Shown piece by piece: positions 52,513 to 60,712 of a stretch of 64,000 nt of DNA (position 1 is the stretch's first letter; each line of letters opens with the position of its first letter). Origin of the DNA: CATQHD01 sp965202675 (GTDB taxonomy: Bacteria > Actinomycetota > Acidimicrobiia > Spongiisociales > Spongiisociaceae); NCBI GenBank assembly GCA_965202675.1, contig OZ241842.1, positions 2,790,001-2,854,000 on the forward strand. Reading direction: 5' to 3'. The notes under the pieces are model-generated. The model had not been told where the DNA came from. It was given only the letters and a program-made list of their open reading frames with translations, and made no database searches. The translations under genes and the position numbers were made by a program.

Positions 52513-54321
52513 TCAGACTTCCTTGCTATCATCAACGAGGCGACGACGGAGCTTATCGACCAATTCTCTCAAAGGTTCTGGCCAGTGTGATCCGGTACCC
52601 CTATATGGATGAGCCTTTACGAACTCTTCTGCGAGTAAAGCCCCCATGCTCCCTTTTTTACTCTTCATAGACTTTAGCACTTCTTTTTTGTTATTGGCTG
52701 GTAGATCGAATTGCTGGCACACTCTTTGACATAATTCTAAGTCAAACTCCATCAACATTCTCTCAATAGCACCATTGGTGGCTTTGGTACTCATCCAGAC
52801 TATCTCTGTGCAGTATAATTTACCCTCCTCGACGAGATTCTTCACGTCCTTTTGTCCAGCTGTATCATCGTCTGCCAGTACCAGTAGAGGTATATCAACA
52901 TGCCGGGCGAACTTGATTAATGCCCCAACATATTGCCCGTCCATTCCAGCGGAATCAACGACAGAAACACCGTGCGCCAGTGTACTCAAGGCATCGCGCA
53001 ACACGGGAGGCAGGAAGGCCCGTTCAGTGGCACCATCGCCGATCACGATGGCCCGTGCGAACAACAGGTCTCCGAACGGCCGCTCCACAAGGCGTTTAAG
53101 TTTTTCTATCTCCAGGTCGTATGATGCTGGTCTTTTGGTGCGGGGTGTCTTATCATCATCTTCGTCAGCGGGACCGAAATCGATGACGAAATGTTCACTG
53201 GGAGTTTCCCTTATGAGCCTGATAGCCTTCGGGTCTACAACCGTGGCCAGTTGCGGTGAGTGGGTAGCAGCAACGACTTGACGATTCTGGCTCTCCAACA
53301 ATGCGGGCAACTCAAAGATAGCGTGAGGATGGAGGTGCACCTCGGGTTCCTCGACCAGGGTCACGGTGTGAGGACGCAGGTCAGGCCCGTCGCTTCCCAA
53401 ACGCAGACGATAGAACAGGTCCTGCACCTGCAGGGAAGCAAGACTGCGAACCCCCGACCCTTGCAGTCGAGCAGCTACTTGGCCTTGGCCTCTATCGAAG
53501 CTCACCCCGACTGTGCGGGCAAGCTCTTCGAGGCTCCCGGGCACGGCATTCACCTTTGCAGTCCCCATGGCATCCATATATTTGTCCAGGGTTTTTAAGG
53601 CCTTATGGAGTTCTAGAAGGGTGTAACTTTGTTCAACTATATCACCGCCTAACTCGGCGAGCCGGTTTTTCAGCTCTTCCCGTTTGTCCTCTGGCACGTT
53701 CAAGTCGTTCAGAATCCGTCGCAACGCACTGCCGGGCCGCTTGAGTTCCTGATCCAAATCGCGCTGGGTGTTAATCAGTTCCGCCACGAAGAGGCTATGT
53801 TGTTCTCTGTTCAAGGAGGTCAAGGGTTCTGTGGTCCATCCTTCGCTAAGTGAAGGGGTCATGACATGGTATTGGCTTCGCGCTCCGGTTTCACTGGTTG
53901 GTGTGATGATTGTCCGCCATGCCAACCTCTGGCGCAATGGTTTATCAGAGATTAGAGAAATCGAATCTCCGAAACGTTGAGACACCGATTGGTTGAACTC
54001 CTCCACTTGCCCTTTGATTTCCCTTGAGGATGGCGATGCGCCCTCGCCGTTCGGAGAAGGCAACGGCAGGGGGGCGATCACCACATCGATCTGGGCGTCG
54101 CTGTTCGACCCCACCGTCAGGTCGTCCCGCTCCGCCCGCGTTCCGCCCATGGCCACGTGCAGGGCGCGCAGGATTCTCGACTTGCCTGCGTTGTTGCGGC
54201 CTACGAGCAACGTGAGGCCCGGTTGCAGGCGCAGGTCGAGGTACTGGATGCCCCTGAAGTTTCGGATTGTGATCCGCTCGACGAATACGGAGGCCTTCTG
54301 GATGCCTGTTCCCTCTGTCAT
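52513..54321 (-). CDS. gajA: Gabija protein GajA, OLD-family ATPase-nuclease
   Basis: 602 aa from ATG 54321. N-terminal ABC-type ATPase: FRGIQYLDLRLQPG, Walker A GRNNAGKSRIL near residue 42, VTLVEEPEVHLHPHA and VVAATHSPQL (H-loop). C-terminal TOPRIM nuclease: AIVIGDGATERAFL near 430 (catalytic Glu) and LLVLADDDTAGQKD near 484 (DxD). GajA cuts DNA at specific sites when nucleotide pools fall during phage infection. Directly upstream of the UvrD-like gene, the defining Gabija pair. Size matches GajA (~580 aa). Confidence 0.9.
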   Translation of the reverse strand: MTEGTGIQKASVFVERITIRNFRGIQYLDLRLQPGLTLLVGRNNAGKSRILRALHVAMGGTRAERDDLTVGSNSDAQIDVVIAPLPLPSPNGEGASPSSREIKGQVEEFNQSVSQRFGDSISLISDKPLRQRLAWRTIITPTSETGARSQYHVMTPSLSEGWTTEPLTSLNREQHSLFVAELINTQRDLDQELKRPGSALRRILNDLNVPEDKREELKNRLAELGGDIVEQSYTLLELHKALKTLDKYMDAMGTAKVNAVPGSLEELARTVGVSFDRGQGQVAARLQGSGVRSLASLQVQDLFYRLRLGSDGPDLRPHTVTLVEEPEVHLHPHAIFELPALLESQNRQVVAATHSPQLATVVDPKAIRLIRETPSEHFVIDFGPADEDDDKTPRTKRPASYDLEIEKLKRLVERPFGDLLFARAIVIGDGATERAFLPPVLRDALSTLAHGVSVVDSAGMDGQYVGALIKFARHVDIPLLVLADDDTAGQKDVKNLVEEGKLYCTEIVWMSTKATNGAIERMLMEFDLELCQRVCQQFDLPANNKKEVLKSMKSKKGSMGALLAEEFVKAHPYRGTGSHWPEPLRELVDKLRRRLVDDSKEV

Positions 54322-54522
54322 GCCCCTAAGCCTATCGGGTCGGTGCGGCAACCTCGAACACCTTTGCGGGAGAGGTTTGACGGCAGGGTAACCTCTTTCG
54401 GGTCTTTCCGGAGGCCTTCAACCAGCCTCCGATGCGGATGCGGCAGTGGCCGGGCGTGTATGCGGGCCGGGAGTTCTTCTATTCTGCGGCGATGTCGGGT
54501 TATGGAGAAAGTGAGGCCGGGA

Positions 54523-55329
54523 ATGTTTTCGTATCACCCGAAGATTATCGAGAGGTATCCGACCATCCGGGCGGGAGTCGTGTATGCGGAGGGGCTGGTG
54601 AACAACGTCAGCCCGGAGGGGCTTCTGAGCAAGTACCGGGCGGAGCAGATGGTTGCCGCCAAAGAGCTGGTGGGGGTATCGCCGGCGGCGATGGCTTCCC
54701 TCGCGGCGTGGAGGAGGGTGTTCGCCGACTTCGGGGTGAAGCCGACCAAGTACCGTTCGGCGGCGGAAGCCCTGCTCCGGCAGCTGTTCAAAGACGGCTT
54801 CCTCATGTCCATGAACCTGCTGGTCGACATCGCCAACCTGGTTTCGATCCGGTGGCGGCTTCCGGTTGCGGTCATGAACCAGGCGTCGGTCGCGGGTTCT
54901 ACCGTGGTGCGCTTCGCCGAGGGCGGCGAGCAATTCACCGAGCTGGGGAGCAGCCGGGCGGTGCCGCCGGCGCCCGGGGAGGTGATCTTCGCGGACGAGG
55001 ACGGGGTGGTGAGCGCCCGCCGTTGGTGCTGGCGGCAGAGCGCCCAGAGCGCCGCCGTCCCCGACACCGCCGTGGCCCTCTACCTGGTGGAGGGGCATCA
55101 CCGGGAGGCCGAAGAGGATACCGCCGCAGCTGCGGATTACCTGGTCCGGCTCCTTTCGATTTACCAACCCCAGGCTTGGCTGGAACCGGCTTTGCTGTCG
55201 CCGGAGAACCCCGGTTTCACACCCTCGGAGGGAGGCCGCCTGAAGCGGGACGGGTTCGCAACTGCTCATCTAATGCGCAGGACCATGATCCGGAACCGAA
55301 GCATCCAGCTCGGCGGCGAAGGGTTTTGA
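54523..55329 (+). CDS. B3/B4 tRNA-binding-domain protein
   Basis: 268 aa from ATG 54523 (GTGAGG site); ATG 54502 is an alternative and a much longer open frame back to 54157 runs antisense to gajA and is rejected. Family features: VYAEGLVNNVSPEGL, WRRVFADFGVKPTKYRSAAEALLR near residue 75, NLLVDIANLVSIRWRLPV near 108 and EVIFADEDGVVSARRWCWRQS near 165, the B3/B4 domain of phenylalanyl-tRNA synthetase beta as a free-standing protein. These are thought to edit or bind aminoacyl-tRNA or metabolites. Not part of the neighbouring operons. Confidence 0.85.
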   Translation: MFSYHPKIIERYPTIRAGVVYAEGLVNNVSPEGLLSKYRAEQMVAAKELVGVSPAAMASLAAWRRVFADFGVKPTKYRSAAEALLRQLFKDGFLMSMNLLVDIANLVSIRWRLPVAVMNQASVAGSTVVRFAEGGEQFTELGSSRAVPPAPGEVIFADEDGVVSARRWCWRQSAQSAAVPDTAVALYLVEGHHREAEEDTAAAADYLVRLLSIYQPQAWLEPALLSPENPGFTPSEGGRLKRDGFATAHLMRRTMIRNRSIQLGGEGF

Positions 55330-55614
55330 CGGCGCCGGCGGGGGGAGGGGGCCTTCGGGCGGTTCCGGCTGTTGGCGAACGTAGGCCGGTTTGGGAGCAC
55401 CGTTTTCCGAAGGCCCGTCTCCCCGGAGGTGAAGGCCGGACGAGGCGGAGAGGAGGATTATTCGAATAGGTCCGCCTCGCCCGGTGGGATGCCCGGGCTG
55501 GTGCGAGACCGGTTCGAGGACGGCCCGCACTGCCTCTATGGAGCTTGGTTGCGGGGCGGCCGGGGCTCAGCCCTTCCCGCGCCCGCCACTTGCATCGCCT
55601 CCTCCGAAGACTTT

Positions 55615-55634
55615 TTATTAGGTTACCCTAATAA
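55615..55634. promoter_or_regulatory. AT-rich dyad resembling a DtxR/IdeR iron box
   Basis: Perfect 8-base arms TTATTAGG and CCTAATAA around TTAC. The core TTAGGTTACCCT is also present at 60684-60695. The half-site TTAGGTTA equals that of the IdeR consensus. Odd position: it lies between convergent gene ends, 2 bases from the stop of the glycosyltransferase gene. The rest of 55330-55636 has no gene. Confidence 0.4.
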
Positions 55635-55636
55635 TT

Positions 55637-57073
55637 CTAGATAGGCAAACCGATCTCCCCTGAGAGGGGTTTTCTTGGGGGATCCGAGGAATCTTCTCCG
55701 GGATCCCGCCCGCCGCTCCGCCACCCCAGGGCGGCCAGGGCGGCGAAGGCCGCTGTCCAGAGGCCGTGCAGCGCCCAGGTCAGCGGCGCGGCGGCCGTGT
55801 AGTCGGGCAACAAGGCGCTCCACCCCTGGTACAGGGGGTTGGCCGTGGAGGTGAAGTCTACGATCAGGGCCAAGCGGCCGGTCGACGACTCCAGGGCCAG
55901 CACCAGGAAAGCCGCCGCCCCCGCCGCGCCCAGCCCCAGAAAGAGGGCTTTCCGCCGTCGGATCCGGTCGACCCAGGCCATCAGCAACAGGGCCAGGGCG
56001 GGTATGACCGCCACCACCTGGCGCCCCGGCCACCACCAGCCATGCATGGTCTGGGCCAGGAAGGCCGCCACCAGCCAGCCCGCCGCTCCCACGCCCAGCA
56101 GCAGTCCACAGCGGGGAAGGCGCCGCCGCACTGCCCAGGCTATGGCCGGCACCGCCAGCAGGTAGGCCGGCTGCCAGGCGGCCAGGCCGAAGGCCCGGTC
56201 CACCCACAACCCCAGCAGCCTCGATGAGCGGCCCCAGAAGTCGGGGGCGGGCCCCACCGCGGTGAGCTCCCCGCCCGTGAAGAAGTCGCCGGACGCGTAG
56301 GGGGTCCATCCTCCGTACACCGCCTGGTTGAACCACAGGAACGCGGCGCCGGCGCCCAGCAGGACGGCCAGCAGCCCGCCCAGGCGCCGGGGCCGGTTCC
56401 GCAGCTTCCATCCGCCGGCGGCCGCCAAGGCCAGCGCTGCAGGGATGTACTTGACCGCCAGCCAGGGCAGGGCGATCACGGCCGCCGCCAGCGCCGCCGC
56501 CCCGCCCATGCTGAGCCTGCCCGCAAGGGCGGCCAGCGCCGCGGTTACCGCCAGCGCCGCGGCGATTTCGGGATAGACCTGGGTGGCGTAGACGGCCAGC
56601 GGAGGGGAGAGGCCCAGCACGATGGCGACCAGGGCGGCGGCGCCGAAGGAGACGCCCAGCCGCCCCGCCCCCACCCATACCAGGAGGCCGCCCAGGGCGC
56701 CGGCCAGGACCGCCAGCGCCGCCTTGGCCCCCGTCCATCCCCACAGACCCATCGGGGCGGCCAGGTAGAGGGGGAGAAGCGGGCTGTGGGGGCTGATCCG
56801 CGACCCGTCCGGGCGGAGGAGGGTCTGGACCGGCAGCAGCGCCTCGTGAAAGTCCCGGTAGGCGCCCGAAGAGCGCTGATCGGCGATGTCGAGATCCCAG
56901 TCTTCGGCGATGGAGAGGGCGGTGAGCAGATATTGGGGCTCGTCGGCGGAGGTGCGGGCGCCGTAGGTGGCGCGGGCCGGCAGCCCCAGCAGGGCCACCA
57001 GGAATATCCCGAGCCCCACCAGGGCCGCCTTCCCCGGCAGGCCCCGCTCCGCCCGCCTCACCCCTCGATCCAT
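55637..57073 (-). CDS. Multi-spanning membrane protein, glycosyltransferase-like
   Basis: 478 aa from ATG 57073, overlapping the end of the permease gene by 16 bases (a longer open frame upstream is a shadow of the permease). About 10-12 hydrophobic segments; the first periplasmic loop contains TSADEPQYLLTALSIAEDWDLD (an acidic DEP motif) followed by SGAYRDFHEALLPVQTL. This layout matches PMT/GT39- or GT83-like glycosyltransferases that use lipid-linked sugars, with the acidic pair as catalytic site. Role: glycosylation of envelope polymers or proteins, perhaps the SLH glycoproteins; inferred. Confidence 0.65.
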   Translation of the reverse strand: MDRGVRRAERGLPGKAALVGLGIFLVALLGLPARATYGARTSADEPQYLLTALSIAEDWDLDIADQRSSGAYRDFHEALLPVQTLLRPDGSRISPHSPLLPLYLAAPMGLWGWTGAKAALAVLAGALGGLLVWVGAGRLGVSFGAAALVAIVLGLSPPLAVYATQVYPEIAAALAVTAALAALAGRLSMGGAAALAAAVIALPWLAVKYIPAALALAAAGGWKLRNRPRRLGGLLAVLLGAGAAFLWFNQAVYGGWTPYASGDFFTGGELTAVGPAPDFWGRSSRLLGLWVDRAFGLAAWQPAYLLAVPAIAWAVRRRLPRCGLLLGVGAAGWLVAAFLAQTMHGWWWPGRQVVAVIPALALLLMAWVDRIRRRKALFLGLGAAGAAAFLVLALESSTGRLALIVDFTSTANPLYQGWSALLPDYTAAAPLTWALHGLWTAAFAALAALGWRSGGRDPGEDSSDPPRKPLSGEIGLPI

Positions 57074-58674
57074 CTCAGCTCTCGGCGCAGGATGACCATC
57101 CAGGTCAGGACGCCCGACACCAGCATCAGCACCAGAGATGTGATCCCCACCTCGGCGAAGAACCCGTCCTCGGCGGCGTTCCAGATGCCGGTGGCCAGCG
57201 TCTCGAATCCGATCGGGGCCAGCAGGAGCGTGGCAGGCAGCTCCTTGAGGACGGCGAGCGTCACCAGCCCCGCCCCGGTTACCAGTCCGGGCGCCAGCAG
57301 CGGCAGGTCGACGGCCAGGAACCGGCGTACGGCCCCGGCCCCCAGGGTGCGGGCCGCGTCCTGGTAGCGGGCGGGGATGTCGCCGACCGCCGCCTGGGAG
57401 GCGCGCATCGACTGGGCGCCGAAGTGCAGTACGTAGGCGAGGATCAGCAGGGGGAAGCTCTGATAGACGGCCGCCAGCGGTCCGGGCGCCTGGATCGCCC
57501 AGAACACCATGGCCAGCGCCACCACCAGCCCCGGCAGGGCGAACGTCGAGGTTACGGCGGCGGCCGCCGCGTTCGACGCCCAGCTGCGGCGCCGGACCGA
57601 GGCGTAGGCGACCGGCAGGGTGAGGGCCGCGGCGGCCGCCCCGGCGGACAGGGCGGCAACCGCCGAGTTGAGCGAGGGCCGGATGAGGAAACCGAGGCCG
57701 TCCCCGATCCCCGAATAGCCGACGCCGACGGCGGCGGACCCGCGCAGCACCCAGAGGGCGAACACCGCTGTGGGGGCGGCGAGGGCCAGGGCGGCCACCC
57801 CGCCCGTCGGTATCAGCCCCAGCGCCTTGGCGCGGCCCAGCCGGTACCGGACCTGGGCTCTTCCGATGACGGGTGCGGTCCTGCGTCGGGGGGTTGCCGC
57901 CCGCTCCGCCCCCGCCGCGGCGAGGGCCAGAACCGCCAGCACCAGCCCCAGCGTGAGAGAGGCGGCCCGGTCGAAGAGCCGGGACGAGAAGATGGCGCGG
58001 GTGATGGTGTCGAACCGCATTATCGCCACCGCCCCGAAGTCGCTCAGCCCGTACAGGAAGACCAGCATCCCCCCGGCGGTCATGGTATGGCGGATGTGGG
58101 GGAGTACCACCCTCATCATCGTGCGCAGGGGGGAGCTGCCCAGCAGCCGGGCGGCTTCCTCCATCGACGGGGAGGTAGTGGAGAGGCGGGCCAGGACCGG
58201 CAGGTAGACGTATGGATAGCTGAGCAGGGTCAGGACCAGGAAGGCGCCCCAGAAGCCTTCGATCCGGGGCAGGAACGGCAGCAGGCCGCCCCGTCCGAAG
58301 GCAGAGAGCAGGGCGGTGGCGCCTACAAAGGAGGGGATGACCAGCGGCAGGGGCAGGATCAGCCGCCAGAAGCGCCGTCCGGGGAGGTCGGTGCGGGCCG
58401 TCAGCCAGGCCAGGGCCGTCCCGATGACGGTGCACGAGGCAGCGGCGGAGGAGGCTATCAGCAGGGAGTTGGCGAGGGGGCGGAGGGTGCGGGCGCTGGT
58501 CAGCGCCGCCCAGAAGTTTCCCCCCAGGCTGAGGGTTCCCCAGGTCAGGTAGGCCGCCGGGAACAGGAACAGGAGGCCGATGAGCCCGGCGGCGATCCAC
58601 AGGCCGGGGCGGCGGCGTACGCGCCCTGCCGCCGCATGTTTTTCGCGGTCAGAATCCTTCGAGTCCGCTTTCAT
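57058..58674 (-). CDS. Iron(III) ABC importer permease (FbpB/FutB type)
   Basis: 538 aa, double-length permease with about 12 membrane segments and two BPD_transp_1 halves, each with an EAA loop: EEAARLLGSSPLRTMMRVVLPHI near residue 175 and YQDAARTLGAGAVRRFLAVDLPLL near 440. Typical of FbpB/AfuB/ThiP-like transporters. Begins within the last 26 bases of the iron-binding protein gene, so translationally coupled. No ATPase gene (fbpC) accompanies it in this window; the next gene down the operon is a glycosyltransferase. Confidence 0.9.
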   Translation of the reverse strand: MKADSKDSDREKHAAAGRVRRRPGLWIAAGLIGLLFLFPAAYLTWGTLSLGGNFWAALTSARTLRPLANSLLIASSAAASCTVIGTALAWLTARTDLPGRRFWRLILPLPLVIPSFVGATALLSAFGRGGLLPFLPRIEGFWGAFLVLTLLSYPYVYLPVLARLSTTSPSMEEAARLLGSSPLRTMMRVVLPHIRHTMTAGGMLVFLYGLSDFGAVAIMRFDTITRAIFSSRLFDRAASLTLGLVLAVLALAAAGAERAATPRRRTAPVIGRAQVRYRLGRAKALGLIPTGGVAALALAAPTAVFALWVLRGSAAVGVGYSGIGDGLGFLIRPSLNSAVAALSAGAAAAALTLPVAYASVRRRSWASNAAAAAVTSTFALPGLVVALAMVFWAIQAPGPLAAVYQSFPLLILAYVLHFGAQSMRASQAAVGDIPARYQDAARTLGAGAVRRFLAVDLPLLAPGLVTGAGLVTLAVLKELPATLLLAPIGFETLATGIWNAAEDGFFAEVGITSLVLMLVSGVLTWMVILRRELRWIEG

Positions 58675-59659
58675 CGATCAACGCCTTGGTGCGTTCCAGT
58701 CCGCCGCCCAGCCGGTCGAAATCGTAGGTGGCCGCCCCGACCTCGGCCAGGGGGGGCAGTCCGGTGGGTTCTATCCCGGCGGCGAGCGGGTACTCGAAGG
58801 TCTGCTCGCTGTAGAAGCGCTGCGCCTCCTCGCTCAGCATGAACTCCACGAACCGGTCGGGAAGGTCGGAATCGCCGGAAGAGGCGAGCACCCCTACGGC
58901 GGTGACGATCAGCAGGGAACCGATGTCCTGGCCGGGGAAGAAGTAGTTTTCCGACGGCGCCTCGGGATCCTCTGCCTTGGCGCGGAAGTTGTAGTAGTGG
59001 TTGACCAGGCCCATGGGAACGTCGCCGCGGCCCACGGCCTGCACGATGGAGGTGTTGTTGGCGTAGGTGCGGGCGTCGTTGGCGGCCAGGCCTTCCAACC
59101 ATTCCAGGGCTTCGTCGTCGCCGTGGGTCTCCCGCATGGCGGTTACGAAGTCCTGAAATGACCCGTTGGCCGGGGCGACCGCCACCCGCCCCCGGAAGCG
59201 TTCGTCGGTGAGCTCGAACACCGAGGCGGGCAGCTCGGCTGGATCCACGAGGCCGCGGTTGTAGACGATCACCCGCACCCGGCCCGATATCCCCGCCCAG
59301 AGGCCGCCCGCATTGCGGAACCGGGCCGGAACCAGGGAGAGCACATCGCTGTCGATGGGCCTGAGCATCCCCTCTCCGGCCAGGAAACCCACCGCCCCCG
59401 GACTCTGGGAGATGAACACGTCCGCCGGGCTGCGTTCGCCCTCCTGCCGGATGAGCAGGGCCAGGTCGGCCGACTGGCCGTAGCGGACCTCGATGTCGAC
59501 GCCGGCGGCCTCGGCGAAGTCCTCCAGCAGGGGTCCGATCAGGTTGGAGGTGCGGCCCGAATACACCGTCAGAACCTCTTCCCCGCCGCCGCAGGATGCG
59601 GCCGCCAGGCACAGGATCAGCGGCAGGGCGGCGAAGGCCGAACGCTTCGTACGGGTCAT
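58649..59659 (-). CDS. Iron(III)-binding lipoprotein (FbpA/FutA type)
   Basis: 336 aa. Lipoprotein signal LILCLAAASC (lipobox Cys ~23), then VLTVYSGRTSNLIGPLLEDF, the classical FbpA start. Other family points: PADVFISQSPGAVGFL, VRVIVYNRGLVDP and YANNTSIVQAVGRGDVPMGLVNHYYN with the tandem Tyr pair near residue 215 that ligates ferric iron. First gene of the operon; delivers Fe3+ to the permease encoded next. Confidence 0.92.
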   Translation of the reverse strand: MTRTKRSAFAALPLILCLAAASCGGGEEVLTVYSGRTSNLIGPLLEDFAEAAGVDIEVRYGQSADLALLIRQEGERSPADVFISQSPGAVGFLAGEGMLRPIDSDVLSLVPARFRNAGGLWAGISGRVRVIVYNRGLVDPAELPASVFELTDERFRGRVAVAPANGSFQDFVTAMRETHGDDEALEWLEGLAANDARTYANNTSIVQAVGRGDVPMGLVNHYYNFRAKAEDPEAPSENYFFPGQDIGSLLIVTAVGVLASSGDSDLPDRFVEFMLSEEAQRFYSEQTFEYPLAAGIEPTGLPPLAEVGAATYDFDRLGGGLERTKALIDESGLEGF

Positions 59660-59705
59660 ACGGGCTCCTTTCCGGGTCTCTGGGCGGACTCTGCTGCGAC
59701 CGCTT

Positions 59706-60626
59706 TTACCCCGCCCGCGCCGGGGCGCCCAGCCGGTCTTCGACCTGGCGGGCCACGGTGCGGCGCAGGTCGGTGCTCAGGTCGATCCCCAGCTGCGACC
59801 GGGCTCGACCCGGGTCGGCGCAGGTCACCTTGACATCTTCGGGGTCCGCCGGGGCCGCCCGCACCTCGGTCTCTCTTCCCATGGCCGAGAAGACCGCCTC
59901 GATCATCTCGCCGAGCAGGCGGGGCCGCCCGGCGCCCAGGTTCACCGTTCCGCAGAACCGGAGGTCGGCCATGGCGGTCAACCCGGCGACCACCCCTTCG
60001 ACATCGGTGACGTCCCTCGCCCGGTCCAAGCCGCCGAACACCGTGATCGGCTCGGCGCGGCGGACCGCCTCGATCCATATCGACAGGGCCATGTCGGGGC
60101 GTTGGCCGGGGCCGATAACGGTGAAGGGCCGGGCGATGGCCAGCCCATCCTGTGGGCGGCGGTACCGGCGGCTCAGTTCTTCCATCTGCGCCTTGCAGCG
60201 CCCGTACCGGCCGATCGGCCGCAGGGGGTCGTCTTCACGGCAGGGGCGGTGGCCGCCGCCCCGCAGGGCGGCTTCTCCGTACACCGCGGACGAGGAAGCC
60301 AGGATCAGGTGGGTGCGGGCCGGGGCCGCCGCCAGCAGGTGTTCGGCGGCGGCGAGGATGTCCCGGCGGCGGCGGAGGTCGATGTCGGGGAGGGCGGAAC
60401 GGACTCCGGTCCGGGCGGCGAGGTGGAATACCGCATCGGCCCAGCCCGTCCATCGGGCCAGCTCCGCCAGGCTGCGCCGCTCGGCCATATCCAGGGTCAC
60501 ATGCAGGCCGGGGGCGCCCTTGAGGCGGCGGCGGTCGATGCCCACCACCTCGTCGCCCCGGGCGGCCAGCCGCCGGACCAGGCGGGCGCCGATGAACCCG
60601 GCGGAGCCGGTAACGAGAGCTTTCAC
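59706..60626 (-). CDS. NAD-dependent epimerase/dehydratase (extended SDR)
   Basis: 306 aa. Rossmann GxxGxxG ALVTGSAGFIGARLV at residues 3-17, FHLAARTGVRSA near 66, LASSSAVYGEAALR near 107 and the YGRCK catalytic YxxxK near 139. Family of nucleotide-sugar epimerases. ATG 60626, with GTGAGCGTAATGGG upstream region; divergent from the flippase/glycosyltransferase gene, suggesting a common role in envelope sugars. Substrate unknown. Confidence 0.88.
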   Translation of the reverse strand: MKALVTGSAGFIGARLVRRLAARGDEVVGIDRRRLKGAPGLHVTLDMAERRSLAELARWTGWADAVFHLAARTGVRSALPDIDLRRRRDILAAAEHLLAAAPARTHLILASSSAVYGEAALRGGGHRPCREDDPLRPIGRYGRCKAQMEELSRRYRRPQDGLAIARPFTVIGPGQRPDMALSIWIEAVRRAEPITVFGGLDRARDVTDVEGVVAGLTAMADLRFCGTVNLGAGRPRLLGEMIEAVFSAMGRETEVRAAPADPEDVKVTCADPGRARSQLGIDLSTDLRRTVARQVEDRLGAPARAG

Positions 60627-60682
60627 AAAGGTGAGCGTAATGGGCCGGCTGCGGTCTTGTAAAGTTATCCAAATGAAAAAAG

Positions 60683-60699
60683 TTAGGTTACCCTTATAA
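60683..60699. promoter_or_regulatory. Candidate DtxR/IdeR-type iron box in divergent promoter region
   Basis: TTAGGTTACCCTTATAA at 60683-60699, sharing TTAGGTTACCCT with 55617-55628. Located 14-30 bases upstream of the 60713 gene and 57-73 bases upstream of the divergent epimerase gene, a fit position for a metal-dependent repressor. Nearby iron genes (ferritin, iron importer) make metal control plausible, but direct evidence is only the half-site match. Confidence 0.45.
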
Positions 60700-60712
60700 A
60701 GGTGAAAAGGCT

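Noticed and set aside
54157..54501. N-terminal extension of the B3/B4 protein
   Set aside because: It is antisense to the 5' end of gajA and has no family similarity; start moved to 54523.
55637..58600. A 987-codon minus-strand frame joining the glycosyltransferase to upstream sequence
   Set aside because: Its first half is the permease gene read in the wrong frame; the real gene begins at 57073 after the permease.
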